Shown: positions 11,945-23,669, numbered from the stretch's first letter. The stretch: DNA of 64,000 nt from Prosopocoilus inquinatus (GCA_036172665.1 CM069872.1:22795001-22859000); one strand, 5' to 3'. Made by a program: numbers and translations. Notes: generated by a model not told the origin, from the sequence alone.

Positions 11945-13860
11945 CCGATAACCCCGGGCTCCTTCCCCTAAAATTGGGAACAGCTCAAGATATTGTGGAC
12001 CACTGCTTTATTAAAAGAATACCGCATTCTTACCTCAATGTAAGAAATCTTAACGAAACACTGCAACAAGAAGGAAAGAAACTCACAACAATATTTTCTG
12101 GAACACATGAACATTCAGGTAGGAGAGAAATTTAATCAATTATTTCCTAATCAAGAAACAAGGAAACGAAGAAGATTAATAAATGCATTAGGAACCATAA
12201 TAAAAACAATTACCGGAAATTTGGACAAAAAGGACGCCTTAAAATACGAAAATGCTACAGAAAAACTACAAGCACAACTTAAATAAAAAGCATTGATTGA
12301 TGAACAAATTTCCCTGACTGTATCAGCAACTGTAAAATTCAATTCCTCGATAACGAAATTAATCAGCAATCAATTGGTTCTGGAATCCCGCATAATGCAA
12401 ATTGGTGAAATAATAAGAACAACTGCGATTGAAAATGCCACAGCGTATAGCCTCTTGTTATTGAACACGATATTTAATCAATTAATCACTGCCATGAATT
12501 CTATCTTATTCTGAAACATGCAAAACACATATATTCGTTTGTTGCTAGAATAACGTAATAATTAAATGGCAGCAATTTAATGGCGTCAGTAATAACATAT
12601 CTTGGTCTATTCTTTTTCTTATGGTTAGGAACGATGCACCCATTATTTTTATACTTCTGTACAAACCTACTTATTGTAGCTGGACTGGGTCTTGGACCGC
12701 TACGCTTCTCAATTTGAAATTTGAGTTATACCAGTTCACTTTTTCGATACTCTTCATTCTTTCAAAATGTAAACAAGTTGAGATTAATAATTGTTTTGGC
12801 AATCTATGTTTCAAAATAAAATACAAGCTCTAATACATTGCTGTCATTTAATTATTATGTTACTCCAGCAACACACGGATATGTGTGTTTTGCATGTTTC
12901 AGAATAAGATATATTCACGGTATATTAAGCATATTACAAAACATCGAAAATGCAGTAACGCTCTACACCCTTCAACATTAGAACCCAAAGATTTGTTGAT
13001 AGAGCTCAAAGAAATAGAAAAACATTTAACACACAATAAATTGCGTTTCATTCGATTCCCGATAATATTCTTATTTTCGAAAAACTTTCCACAGTCAAGG
13101 CATATCAAAAAGGCCTTCAACTAATTTTTATTATAGAAATTCCCATAGTCGAAATTGAACTCTATTATCATTAACATTTGTACTCTCTCCCTATTGAAAT
13201 CAAAGAAAATATTTTCCAATTCATTATTCCTAAAGCTAAATTCCTTCTCCTAAATGAGCACAGTTACTGATAAATAATAAGTGCAACGAAATTAATCCCG
13301 GAGAAGCTTTGTGTAAAGTATTGAATTGCAATATGATTAGTGAAGATCCACCATGCGAAGTGCAGCTGCTACGTTTTACAGGAAAATATTCTCAGTGCCA
13401 ATCAGAACAAATTATGTTGACGGAAAACAAAATTCAGAAGCTTGAAGAAAACTACTGGATTGTTATTTTGCCAAATGTTATAACCACCACAAAGAGATTA
13501 CGGCATTACAAGGAAGATTTCTAATTTCTGTGCCGCAAAATTGTTACCTGAAGATTCTCTCCGCAATATTAGAAACGTATCAAGACGCCACTGTGAAAAC
13601 AAAGTTAGTGCACATACCGCAATTGGAGCTTCCGGAAGTCCGAGTGTTTTCAAGACCATTCAAGACATTCAAGACCGGGACCCTGTCCGCTTAGAACCGC
13701 TAAATTTGGACGACCTGAAACCTGTGAGAGACCAAATGAATAAAATTAATCGGGGCTTGAACGAAAACGAAACAAATATTTTGTTCAACAAGACAAGTTT
13801 TTAGACAGTCCTTCTCTACGTGATCCTCAAATCCATATTAGCTGTATTGATGTTGAAGAA
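11945..13860 (+). pseudogene. env-like gene remnant
   Basis: Downstream of integrase lies a broken frame with a basic cluster (RKRRR, near 12160-12175) followed by a small-residue and hydrophobic stretch. This is the usual arrangement of a furin-type cleavage site and fusion peptide in errantivirus Env. A later piece with PKDLLIELKEIEKHLTHN (about 12980-13040) belongs to the same ectodomain. A MITE at 12504-12909 interrupts it, and many stops occur from 13120 on. Presence of env supports the errantivirus call. The gene is not intact. Confidence 0.7.
12504..12909. mobile_element. MITE with about 65-bp inverted ends in env
   Basis: The left end TCTTATTCTGAAACATGC is repeated inverted at the right end, and similarity continues inward about 65 bp with few differences. 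TA flanks both sides (12502-12503 and 12910-12911), as for Tc1/mariner-type MITEs. There is no coding capacity. Confidence 0.85.
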
Positions 13861-13963
13861 ATGGAGGGAACTTCGAGCCGTTCTAAACCCGAACATCAGC
13901 ATCTAGGAATTGGAAATCAAGAAGGAAGAGTAACGACCCTGATTTTTGAATTTCTGAGGGAGG

Positions 13964-14192
13964 TGTTACGTTCCGAGTACGGCCGCCGCAGCATCGCTGA
14001 TCTCAACACGGTAAGATGTTGCATCATGCTGACGTTTTGTTTTTAGTAGATTAGTGTATTGCATTGTAACAGTAGTATTAGTCTGAATCTCGTGGTTTTA
14101 ACATTGCCTTATTCGATTAATCTCAATTTTTGTATTTTTTCCAATAAATTCTTAATTTTTTTAATCGTTTTACGCGAGTGCGTAATTTAAGT
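13964..14192 (+). repeat. 3' LTR of the gypsy element, preceded by a polypurine tract
   Basis: GAGGGAGG (13956-13963) is the polypurine tract. The 229-bp LTR then starts TGTTACG and ends GTAATTTAAGT, followed by the target duplication CCTC. It contains AATAAA near 14150, a plausible polyadenylation signal. Confidence 0.9.
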
Positions 14193-14350
14193 CCTCTAAC
14201 TAGCAGTTACACTAACTACCACTTTAAGTGGGAATGATGCAATTGGGCATTAAACTTGAACACATCAGGAGATATTTAAGGAATGTAACTAAAAATGATT
14301 TTAACATTACACTTATTTGCATATAATTTTGGTGTTTTCGTACCTAGAAT

Positions 14351-14647
14351 TAGTGTTGGACGGTACGTATTGATACTTTGCTGTCCGATACCCGATATTT
14401 TGTAATCGATATATCGGTGTATCGATACAATTAAATTAAATATCGAATAGCAAATTACTATTTAACTAAGCGAAAATTTGTAATTTAATTTATTTTGTAC
14501 AGGCAATACATAATTATTCAAACAGGGACACAACACAAAATCATTTTTCAAATTATATAACCTCACTTCAGATCCTTCTTTTGGATTAAAAAAATCTTGT
14601 ATTGATATTACGAATATCGATACTTTATAAAGTATTGCCCAACACTA
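14351..14647. mobile_element. hAT-type MITE
   Basis: The ends are TAGTGTTGG and CCAACACTA. The flanks CCTAGAAT (14343-14350) and ACTAGAAT (14648-14655) agree at seven of eight bases, which fits the 8-bp duplication of hAT elements. The interior is rich in ATCGATA-type palindromes. No coding capacity. Confidence 0.75.
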
Positions 14648-14655
14648 ACTAGAAT

Positions 14656-15460
14656 GTTTATTTTGTTTTCACCTTTGACTGCTTAGTACTTAAACACAGA
14701 GCAAGATCAATTTCTGTAATTCATTAATTTGAAATATATGTATCATTACAGCATATGATACTCAACATACTTATACTTATATGTGGGCATAAATAATAAA
14801 TGCTATATTGTTACATCTCAGAGAAAATTGGAACAAGAAGCATTACTTGCTATTCAATTACTGGCAGATAATAACGATGTTCCCGGTTTTAATGCTGTGC
14901 TAAACATAGTTACAGTATTTAAAATTAAAAAACAAATTTACTTATACATATTTAATAAAATGCAAGTTCAAATCTTTGACAATCAGTTATGACCAAAATA
15001 TATTGCTTGTGACTGCAAGTGAATTGTACTCTGTGGTTCTTCTACCAAATTCTGATCTATTTTATTGTGGCTTGTTTGTGTTGTGTCTTTTTTATTATCT
15101 GTTTAAATTGTTTTATGATATTTTTTTCCGGTCTCTTCATAGAGGAAATGATGTATTCTGTATGCACTATTTTATCTTGAGCAAAAGTTTCATATCATAG
15201 TATCCCCGTGTTACTCTTTCTCTGTCAGTAGATTTTTTATTGTCATGCATGTGGAAATATGTAGGTGTATTTTTTAGGTTTCTGATTTTTTTATCTAATA
15301 CTTCTTCAGTAACGGAGTAATTGTATTGCCGAAACACTATCTTCATTTTACTCCCCAGATCTCTTTTTCTCAACTTTGGATCCCGGAAAAGAGGGGGTCG
15401 CATATGGTATAATTTTTACTAGCACTCTTGTAGATATTCGTTATCTATCGTTTAGATGTA
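14656..15460. other. No recognisable feature
   Basis: AT-rich sequence with short open frames only. I see no family match, repeat or RNA gene. Confidence 0.5.
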
Positions 15461-16632
15461 CCGTGCCTTCAATTGAATTCCTCATTAAAGTAAGCTGTGA
15501 TTTTTTTATGAAGTTGGCGACACAATTCTAGAGAAAACAGTTGTCATTAACAGTCAGTACTGATCATAACATCAAATAAAAACACAACATTAAAGTTTAA
15601 AGTAGATGCTCAAAGTGCTCTGCTTCAGCTTGAATACATAAGAGTACTCTGCGTTTCATGTTTTCAAACCCGTTTGCTAAGTGTTCGGGGATTATGTTAG
15701 CACACACATCTGTAATGCCCGCAAGTTCTTCGATTGTGTGACGCGTAGTTCTAAACACTGTGTTTTTCATGTGCGGATAAATGAAGTAATCCATAATTGT
15801 GAGATCCGGAGAGCTTGCAGGAAATTCACAATTCGATTATCGAAAAACTGCTGCAGGAAAGTCATTGTTTGATGAGCTGTGTGGGCAGTAGCATTGTCTT
15901 GCTGAAAAAACCCTTCTGTAAGTTCATCATCATGTAGTTGATTAATGAAAGCTTTTAATAACTCATTTCGGTATCTTTCAGCGGTTACTGAGTCGTTAAA
16001 AAATATTGGTCCGATGGTACGCCTTCTTGACACTGATGGCCAAACACCAATTTTTAATGGATGTAATGGAGTATCCACAAATTCATGGGGATTTTCTGCT
16101 GACCATATTCTCATATTCTGTTTATTTAAATACCCTGAGAGATGAAACCAGGCCTCATCGGAAAAGAAACACTTGTCAAGTATGTCGTCGTTGTTTAAGT
16201 TATCAAGAAACCACTGACAATACTCTATTCTTCTGTGAAAATCTACAGGCCTGAGTTCGTGGACTGCTTGAATCTTATATGGATAAAGCTTTAAGTCTCT
16301 TTTAAGAATAGTGTGACATGTTCCCACTGATAGCTGAACTTCTTGTGAAAGATTCGCAATAGATTTCTTGGGAGAGTGTTGCAATCGATCCCGAACATCT
16401 TCAATGCAGGCTGCTAACTGTCCATTTTCTATTCTACCGGTTTGAAAATAACTTTCAACAATAAATATTTTCTGCTGTAATTCTAACATTTTGAATTAAT
16501 TGAAAATACAAAGTGTCAATTTGACATTTGTTTAATTAAATAATTGAACAGCTATCAGTGCTGCAAATCTTAGGAGAAAAAAACAGTGAAATCATAAATC
16601 CACTTTAATGAGGAATTCAATTGAAGGCACGG
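15461..16632 (-). mobile_element. Mariner-type element, copy 1
   Basis: Ends CCGTGCCTTCAATTGAATTC and its inverse are flanked by TA (15459-15460 and 16633-16634). The interior carries a minus-strand transposase. The same element occurs at 56399-57704. This copy is 134 bp shorter because of an internal deletion near the transposase N-terminus. Confidence 0.93.
15600..16489 (-). pseudogene. Mariner-type transposase, copy 1 (deleted and frameshifted)
   Basis: The start at 16489 gives the conserved N-terminal opening (LELQQKIFIVESYFQTG). It then jumps directly to AACIEDVRDR, so most of the first DNA-binding helix-turn-helix domain, about 45 codons present in copy 2, is missing. The catalytic region keeps FFSDEAWFHLSGY and FFQQDNATAH. 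A frameshift after DNRIVNF near 15830 moves the rest, including the third aspartate, into another frame (SPDLTIMDYF-like). The C-terminus HFEHLL is visible near 15600. The product would cut and paste the element at TA sites. It is inactive. Confidence 0.88.
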
Positions 16633-16689
16633 TATTTTGATTGTTTTTCAGAAAGGCGCGCTAATGTTCAAACATTTACAACCATTAAA

Positions 16690-17050
16690 CAACACCTCAT
16701 ATGCAACGCGTTCAATCGTTTTTAGGACAAAGCATAATAGCATGTGAAACTAAATATTTGCGCATACCAATTTTTCGCATAAGATGCTTGAGTTTATCAC
16801 GCGGTAATCCTTTTGTTAGAAAATCAACGCACTATTTTTCAGAAAATACATAACATTGAAAATTCCACTCTCGTATTTCGGGCGAGTGAAATATGCTTGC
16901 TATGCCTATGAAGTTATGGATTTTTCACCAGTCTTATAGTACCTTGATTATCGAAAATGAGCTTTTTCGTATGGACACCCAATCTAATAAGAGCTATATA
17001 AAAGCTGAACTAAATGTTTGTAAAAGTGAAGCGTCATCCTTCAAGAAAAC
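16690..17050 (-). pseudogene. Copia RNase H and C-terminus fragment
   Basis: On the minus strand a frame gives LGVHTKKLIFDNQGTIRL and HRHSKHISLAR, then, after breaks, DFLTKGLPRDKLKHLM. These match the end of Copia polyproteins (DNQxAI, SKHIDI and TKPLP blocks). Frame changes and the short length show a fragment. It is not part of the Copia element at 50790-62260. Confidence 0.7.
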
Positions 17051-17204
17051 ATGAAATCTGGAAGTTCTTACATTTTCCTTGTGTAGATCCTGTGTGAATT
17101 AAATCAGTTTCTTCGCTGGATGATTTCGAGGTAGCAACTGATATTGATAACTCTGTTTTCAAGAGTTGCAATTTTGTGTGCTGCCTACGTGGTGGATAAA
17201 TAGA

Positions 17205-17755
17205 AGATTAGCACCGACTACGATTGACATCGGTGCCGCGGGAACCTACAGTGCACGGATCGGGATTTAATCAAACCAATAGTGAAATTATCCAAAGGGC
17301 AGAGCACCACTCAATATTGTTTGGAAACGCGGGAAAATTTAGAAAAACGCGCATTCGTCCAAGTTATAACAAATTTATTTATTTAACAAAAATGTCAGAA
17401 ACATAAATCGCACAAAGTATTAAAATTAACCCAAGATGCCAATCCAATCAAATAGTGTCAACAGGTTACGTAATAAAGCAAGGGCAAAGGAAGGTGGGTG
17501 TTTACACGTGGCTGAAGGCAGACACTGAAAACAGACAAATTAAATTACCCACAATTTCGCTACGATAAGAATCGGATCCGTTCTCTTTGTTCAAAACTTT
17601 AAAAGTAAACGTACAAAGTTTAAAAGAATCAGCACCGACTACGATTGACTGGGCGGGACTAGTCGGGATTTAATTAAACCAATCGCGAAATTATCCAAAG
17701 GACAGCATCACTCAATTTTATTTGGGAATGCGGGAAAATTTAGAAAAAGGGACAG
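17205..17755 (+). repeat. Direct repeat pair of about 125-140 bp
   Basis: AGCACCGACTACGATTGAC starts a block at about 17212 and again at about 17631. Both go on through GGATTTAAT, CCAAT, GAAATTATCCAAAGG and GGGAAAATTTAGAAAAA. The copies differ by small indels and substitutions and are separated by about 280 bp. No coding capacity or LTR signature is clear. Confidence 0.7.
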
Positions 17756-17759
17756 GAAA

Positions 17760-18540
17760 ACCAAGCGAAAAGAAAGAAATGAAATGAAAAACACCAATCA
17801 CCTGAATTCGTGACATAGGCTTTGTCCAATAAGACGATAATGTCAAGGTTCCCTGAACAAACCTCACTCTGAAGTCGATTGTTCAAAAAAAGAAACAGTT
17901 CGTGACCATTTGGTTGACTTGCTTAACATATCAGGGAGTTTGATAGCAGAGATGCGTTTAGTTTAAAAGTTCGTTTTTTCAAAACGAAGCAAACTATTGT
18001 TTCGAATGTGAGAGAAAATCTCACGCGCAATGACCAATCGCGTCAGATTTAACCTGGCGACTAATGGCAAGTTCACAAATGAGTTGTGATGATAGATGAT
18101 AGCGGAGATTTCAAATAGCGTTGATACAAAGAAACACGTATTCAAATGCTGGTGCTTATATCCTAGCTTCGAGTATAAGCGCTCATATAAGCGATTGTAG
18201 CAATAAGAATTAAACGAGCTATTCTTCTGCGAGAAAAAAACCATCTATCATCACTGATCCGATATGAACTGACCCTAACGTTGGGTTAAGGTTAAGAGAT
18301 GAATAAATTGTCCAGCTTCGGAATTTTAAGGCACAGTTACTAAATTAATGGCTAGCCTATAATAATTTTTATTACTATGTATACTTTGTGTACGAACGAT
18401 TACTAGATGAAAGACAAAGATAACTTTGAAAGTTATTAATCAGGAAAAAAAGAAAGTTTTATTAATAGATGAAGCAATAAGAAACATTTCCACTTACCTT
18501 CATGTTACGAAACAGCAAATAACTTGAGTGATAATTTAAA
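17760..18540. other. No recognisable gene
   Basis: Only a short inverted pair was noted: GATGATAGATGAT near 18086 and ATCTATCATCACTGATC near 18243, about 150 bp apart. No coding match. Confidence 0.4.
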
Positions 18541-18839
18541 TCAAAAAATGGATAACGTTATTGATGCATGTACTCGTAATATAAATTCAGGCCATAGGCA
18601 ATACAATAATCGGAACTACGTTACTCAAGCTCATACTATTTATGTTGAAAAACCATCATAGAATTTCTAGATTTACATTGTTGTTCTCTTCACTGCAATA
18701 TGAAAATATTTTGAAAAAATAATTCTAAGCTCCAAAAATATTATGCCGTTGTCAATTATATGTTTCTTGTCGAAGAAACATAAAATTTTAACTGCCTAAT
18801 CATTTCTGTTATTTATGTAGTATCTAAATCAAGGCTAAA

Positions 18840-18996
18840 TTCATAGAAGAAATGATTAAAACAGAAGATGTAGATTGTTTTTTAATTTCCGTTGATATTA
18901 ATCCTCATGTAAAAAAAATGTTACAAGCAAAACTACGAAAAATTGACCAGCGTCAATTGCGTCTTACCAAATCTAATTTACGCGATATCGTTTAAA
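18840..18996 (+). pseudogene. Possible BESS-motif C-terminal fragment
   Basis: A plus-strand frame reads FLISVDINPHVKKMLQAKLR and ends DIV before a TAA near 18995. The spacing of hydrophobic and basic residues resembles the BESS motif that follows MADF domains in insect proteins. The upstream exon was not convincingly found. Low confidence. Confidence 0.3.
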
Positions 18997-19423
18997 CGCT
19001 AATTTCTTCAATCGTAATTTCACAATTGGAGCATGTAAGCATGACACGCTTAGGCCTAGTACATACATACTTGAATACAAAGTCGCGCAACTTTGTTTCA
19101 CAATCATGTTTCAGGATTGTTTCGCGATTGTTTGGAAACAGTTGCTAGACAAAATGTGATGTACCTCGAGTGTTCGGAGACAAAAATTGCAGAATTTTTG
19201 TTTCCCATTTCAAATGGGAAACTTGAGAAAAAAAGACGAAGGTCACAAATTCGATAAATCTCGCTTACAATCAATCACCTTCGTATTTTATCGACTCTAC
19301 TGTGTTTTTTTTTAATTATGTGGTCACAAAAAAAACTAAAGATTTCCGTGGTGTAGCTTGCTTATAGCTTTGTAGGACGTCTTTTTAGTAGAGTATAAAA
19401 ATCGAATAAAAAAATAGATATAT

Positions 19424-20094
19424 AGGATGTTATCGAATAAGATGGCAATAATTATACCACGTATAGACCACAATAAAATATTACAATTTAATCTAATTTA
19501 TCTATATATAAAACTTTTTCGTTTCTGACGTACAACCTCCTAAAGAGGTAACTTGAAAAGAATATTTTCTCAAATATCTCTGGAACGGTTTGAGGTAGAC
19601 CGTTAAAATTTGACAGTATAAGCAAAATACAGGGATGGATATATCATAAGGAAAATTGAGCGTTCTTTACCAGTGGCGTAGATCCGGGGAAGTAGGTTAT
19701 CATTTTAGTAAATAAGTTTCTTATTGTCACTTTTTAAAGAAAACTGAAACAAAAATTGAAAAGTACGAATAAAATTGTACTAGAAACGAACAAGTTCTAT
19801 CTTAGTCAGATTAACCGTTTTCGAGATAATTAAGTCGAAAGATTTTATTGCAGCAAAAACTCGAAATTTCGAAGAGCTCTAACTTACCTTGAAAACATTA
19901 GATGGAATTTTATCTGCGTATTTTACATGTCAATGTGCTGTACTTAATTGTTGCGTAGTTCTTTTCTCAAGGTATGCTTTTCAAATTGCTTTTATAGGTT
20001 ATATCACTGAAACGAAAAAATTTTGTATATAGATAAATTAGGTTAAATCGTCTATTCGTGGTATAATTATTGCCATCATATTCGATAACACCCT
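19424..20094. mobile_element. MITE with about 100-bp inverted ends
   Basis: AGGATGTTATCGAATA at the left and the inverse of AGGGTGTTATCGAATA at the right begin long arms that continue through GATGGCAATAATTATACCAC and TTTATCTATATA. The centre is unlike any protein. The exact ends and target duplication are uncertain. Confidence 0.7.
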
Positions 20095-20459
20095 GCAGAA
20101 GATTTAATAAAAAATACAAAATTGTAATTTCTGAAGTTGAAAAAGATTTATGACTTTAAAACCCAACTTCGCCGAGAAAATAAATAGTTCTATGTTTTGC
20201 TTTTCTTTTATTTTTAATTTTTTTGTGGGCATCAAGCAGCGATGCTACAGGCAGCAATTGCAATATCGCTGACCATGACAGTGCACGCACCAAAGGTTGA
20301 GGTTTGAATGACCGCAGCTTGTCATACCAGACCACGAAATTTAAAGCAAAATGACGTAAGCTCTTTTGACTCTATTGTTTAGAAATCGAGAAAAACTATT
20401 TTTGACACATTTGGTTTTTGATAAAATTTGATTATAACTGTTTATCTAATGCATTAATG

Positions 20460-20966
20460 AATAGCTTAAATAGCGACATCCTACGATTGCCTTTTTACCT
20501 AACATTGGTTTCAATTCGTCAATCTTAATGCAATTTGTTACATAATAAGTCATCCCAAGCAAGGCAGCCATGCTTGCTGACAAAGCATAACGAAAGTTAA
20601 AAAAAAATGTTGCAATTCGTTTTTGATTGTAGTGGATCCGCCAAGCATCCTCCGTACAGCTGTTTCAGCCTTAATTAGGGTTTCATCAGCAGAAGCGTAG
20701 CTCGAGAATTCCACCGTAAACCAAAACGACTTGTCAAAGGATATTCGCAAATGCAATGCCAGGTCAAAAAGCGATCGTAGGATGTCGTTATTTAGATATT
20801 CATTACTATTACATAGCATATACGAATATCCTTGGTCAAGTCGCTTTGCTTTGGAGTGGAACTCTCGAGTTACGCTTTTGCGAAGCCCTATATAGAACTG
20901 AAACAACAGTACAGAGGACGCTCGAAGCATTCACTGCAATCAAAAATGATTTGCAAAAAATTGGTT
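20460..20966. mobile_element. Hammerhead repeat (retrozyme-like), locus 1
   Basis: The 507-bp insert is flanked by TAATGCATTAATG on both sides (20447-20459 and 20967-20979). It starts with the family's 5' end (AATAGCGACATCC) and ends with TGATTTGCAAAAAATTGGTT. It consists of an antisense part followed by a sense part, so it can fold back on itself. The antisense part holds a hammerhead motif at 20641-20705; the sense hammerhead (about 20860-20935) has lost its CTGANGA box. Confidence 0.85.
20641..20705 (-). ncRNA. Hammerhead ribozyme motif (CUGAUGA form)
   Basis: On the minus strand CTGATGA is followed by an imperfect helix II, GAAA, a CAGCTG helix III and GTA as the cleavage triplet, so cutting would fall between plus positions 20655 and 20654. 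Helix I can pair CTTCTG with CGGAGG, counting wobble pairs. Helix II has a mismatch. It is the only copy with the canonical CTGATGA box. Confidence 0.65.
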
Positions 20967-21441
20967 TAATGCATTAATGTTAGTGGTTGTCTTTTTACTA
21001 TTCTAATACGCTTCAAACAAGAAATATTGGGAAAAATTGCCATTAATTTATTTAAAACTAAAAACAAAAAAAAAACGCAAATCTATCGGATATAAGTAAC
21101 TAAATTTCTATTCACTTAACACTCAAATGGTAAAAATTATATTAATTATTGCGTTCAGCGCTGTCATTTAATGGTAAATTTCCAATTTTATAGAAAATGT
21201 CGCTTATGTCGTTTTGCATTGAACGTACATACATCCGGATAGGTAGGCTAAATGTTTATTTCGAATCGATTTCAGATTGGTTCTTTCAAAAAAAACAACC
21301 AATCAAAAACAATCAGCAAGAAATATTTTGCGTATACAGAACTCAGCATAAGCGTGGACATGCAATAATGTATAGAAACAGTTTCGATATTTTGACGCGC
21401 AACAATGTTTCGCGATTGTTGCGCGACTTTGTATCTAAGTA

Positions 21442-23161
21442 AAATGCGTTCAATTAAATCCGTTATCGAGATGGCTTGGAACTTGCTTTTATTTTATACC
21501 GGCACGTCGTAGCTTAGTACGTATATTGAATAACTGCGAACTGTCAGCGGTGTTTACTGTCAAAGGTTTTGTTTACATTTTCGAGGTATTGTGTTCCGTT
21601 ATTTGTGTTGTCGCTTTAATTCCATTAAAAAACAGTTCTTTTGGCTTATGTCAAATGCAAATTTTACGAAGTCGCGTTAACTTAAGCCACATGATTATAA
21701 TAAACATAACCCAACTTTTTATACCCATTTATGATTTTCTATAAATTGAATAAGCGAATGCAATTAACGAAAACATTTATTTTTTACAAAAGGTGCTTAA
21801 AATGCCCACCACCTACTTCATAACATTTTAAAACTCTACGTTTAAGGGAACTCACGACTACATTTTCTAACAAGTTCGGATTTTGATTAATTTCTTCAAA
21901 TTTTTGCCTTATTCGGTGCTGTAGTTCTTCTAGATTGTTCATAGGGGTTGCAAATATTGAATTTTTAAGGTAAGGCCATATAAAATAATCACAAGGTATT
22001 AAATCGCACGACCTCGAAGGAAATGGTGTTGGAGTGTTGCGACTTATAATTCGGTCATCATAAAATTCATGAAGCATGGCCAATGTTTCTGCTGTACAGT
22101 GGGGTGTTGCACCATCTTGTTGAAAGTAACCACCTTCTAACTCATCATCGTGAACGTTCTCCAAAAATTCATTTAAAATTTCATTTCGGTATCTTGTTGC
22201 ATTAAGCGTACCTAAAAATTAACATGCGAATATAAGTTTAAAGATTATTTTTATGATTTATATATTTATAAACACCTTCAAAGAAAATTGGTCCAATTAA
22301 TCGTCTGCCACTTATAGCGGCCCATACACCAATTTTTTCAGGATGCAATGGACGTTCAACAAACATATGAGGATTATCTGAATTCCAAGATCTCATATTC
22401 TGCGAATTTACATATCCAGACAAATAGAACCACGATTCATCAGTAAAGAAAGTCATCCGTAGGGTATCGTCATCATTATTTAAAGTGTTTATAAACCATT
22501 GGCAAAATTCTAACCTCTGCGGTATATCAATGTCTTTCAATTCGTGAACTGCTGTTAGTCGATAAGGATATAAATGTAAATCCTTTCTTAACATCGCATG
22601 AGATTGTCCAACTGAAACTTCCATTTGTTGCGCTAATTGTCGAACAGTTGTTTTTGGGTTATTTTGCATGATTTCTCGTCCATCATCGATAACCTGTTGA
22701 CTTCGTTTAAGAGGACGACCAGAACCTTCCTTTCTTAAGACACCTCCAGTTTCACGAAATAGCGTAACACATCGATCCAGCGTAGCATTAAAATGGTTGT
22801 AGTCAATAATCAACTCCGGAAATTTAGCTCTGAACTCTTCTAAACAATCTGGTCTAGAATATACCCAATTGCCGTCAATTTTACGTCCATTTCGAAAATA
22901 CGATTCTAACATAAACACTCTATGTTCAGTAGTAAACATTTCTCGGCAGTTTAGTTCCCAAAAGAACTGTTTTTTTAAAGGAATTAAAGCAACAACACAA
23001 ATAACGGTACACAATACTTCGAAAATGTAAACAAAACCTTTGACAGTAAACACCGCTGACAGTTCGCAGTTATTCAATATACGTACTAAGCTACGACATG
23101 CCGGTATAAAATAAAAGCAAGTTCAAAGCCATCTCGATAACGGATTTAATTGAACGCATTT
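21442..23161 (-). mobile_element. Mariner-type DNA transposon with 205-bp inverted repeats
   Basis: Inverted repeats of about 205 bp (21442-21646 and 22958-23161) begin AAATGCGTTCAATTAAATCC. TA flanks both sides (21440-21441 and 23162-23163). It carries a nearly intact transposase on the minus strand. The two long repeats are almost identical, so the insertion is fairly recent. It sits in the right inverted repeat of the Harbinger-like element. Confidence 0.95.
21784..22939 (-). CDS. Mariner-type transposase, DD41D spacing, with one small intron
   Basis: The start chosen is the ATG at 22937-22939 (MFTTEHRVF), which matches the conserved N-terminus; the frame is open further upstream only because it reads through the inverted repeat. 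An intron is proposed at 22275 to 22212 (64 nt, GTGTTT to TTTTTAG). Splicing joins FFEG to TLNATRYR in frame and gives 363 residues without a stop. Domains: N-terminal helix-turn-helix with RETGGVLRKEGSGRP, a second helix-turn-helix (VRQLAQQMEVSVGQ), then the catalytic aspartates in FFTDESWF, FFQQDGATPH and PCDYFIWPYL. The last two aspartates are separated by 41 residues. The C-terminus is GGGHFKHLL. This is the best transposase in the window and may be functional. Confidence 0.88.
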
Positions 23162-23177
23162 TATGTGCTAGGCCTTA

Positions 23178-23480
23178 TAATCCGTCGCGTTGCATTTTTA
23201 CGCAATGCGGAAATGTGCAAATGTGGAGTCTGTCTTCAATGTTCTTTTATGCAGGTATGAAACGCCCTACCAGTTTGCTAACCATTTATTAGAAAATAAT
23301 CATACTTTCCTCAATAATAATATTAAAATACATCATTTCGAAAACAAAGGTAGTAAATTGAACCTCCTGGAATCACTTGATATCCATAAAGCAAAAAGAA
23401 ACCCGAACGTGATTCTGCTTAACGACCAAACCGACCTGATGTACACGCCCCTCTTTGAACCCTGCTTAAATTTAAATTAA
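23178..23480 (+). pseudogene. Penelope-like element, C-terminal fragment
   Basis: The frame ends with YQFANHLLENNHTF, HHFENKGSKLNLLESLDIHK and DQTDLMYTP before a TAA at 23478-23480. These blocks resemble the tail after the GIY-YIG nuclease of Penelope-like proteins and align with the similar tail at 26963-27280. Upstream reverse transcriptase is absent here. Confidence 0.65.
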
Positions 23481-23669
23481 ATTAGAATTCTCAGTACTAC
23501 ACCTCTACCGTTTTAGCGCTAGTTTTAAGTTGAAGTTTTGTTAAAATATTTTAGTTTGATAATGGTATTGTATGCCGAAACTGCAGTCACAATTCTTGTG
23601 TTAAATATAGTGATATATACTAAAATAGTGTTTTATTTAATTTATTCGTGTTAAATGTAAGGGTCTGTT

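Larger units (their letters stand above)
1130..14192 (+). mobile_element. Errantivirus-like Ty3/gypsy LTR retrotransposon, decayed and nested
   Basis: Two LTRs beginning TGTTACGTTCCGAG and ending GTAATTTAAGT bound this element. CCTC directly precedes the 5' LTR (1126-1129) and follows the 3' LTR (14193-14196), a 4-bp target duplication. Inside, in order, are gag, an aspartic protease, reverse transcriptase, RNase H, integrase and an env-like frame, the order of insect errantiviruses. Three later insertions break it: 2071-7532, 8318-8776 and 12504-12909. Many stops and frameshifts mean it cannot make its proteins. Without the insertions it would be about 6.7 kb, normal for the class. Confidence 0.93.
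19053..23174. mobile_element. PIF/Harbinger-like element hosting three later insertions
   Basis: The left end GGCCTAGTACATACATACTT and the right end, interrupted by a mariner-type element, are inverted copies, continuing into TACAAAGTCGCGCAAC on both sides. Both ends are flanked by TTA (19050-19052 and 23175-23177), the target duplication of PIF/Harbinger. GGCC-type ends also fit. The interior holds a MITE (19424-20094), a hammerhead repeat (20460-20966) and a mariner-type element placed inside its right inverted repeat (21442-23161). No Harbinger transposase is left. Confidence 0.85.

Noticed and set aside
21526..21744. Small open frame beginning MNNCELSAVFTVKGF on the plus strand
   Set aside because: It is the left inverted repeat of the mariner-type element; the same residues appear upstream of the transposase start in the right repeat.
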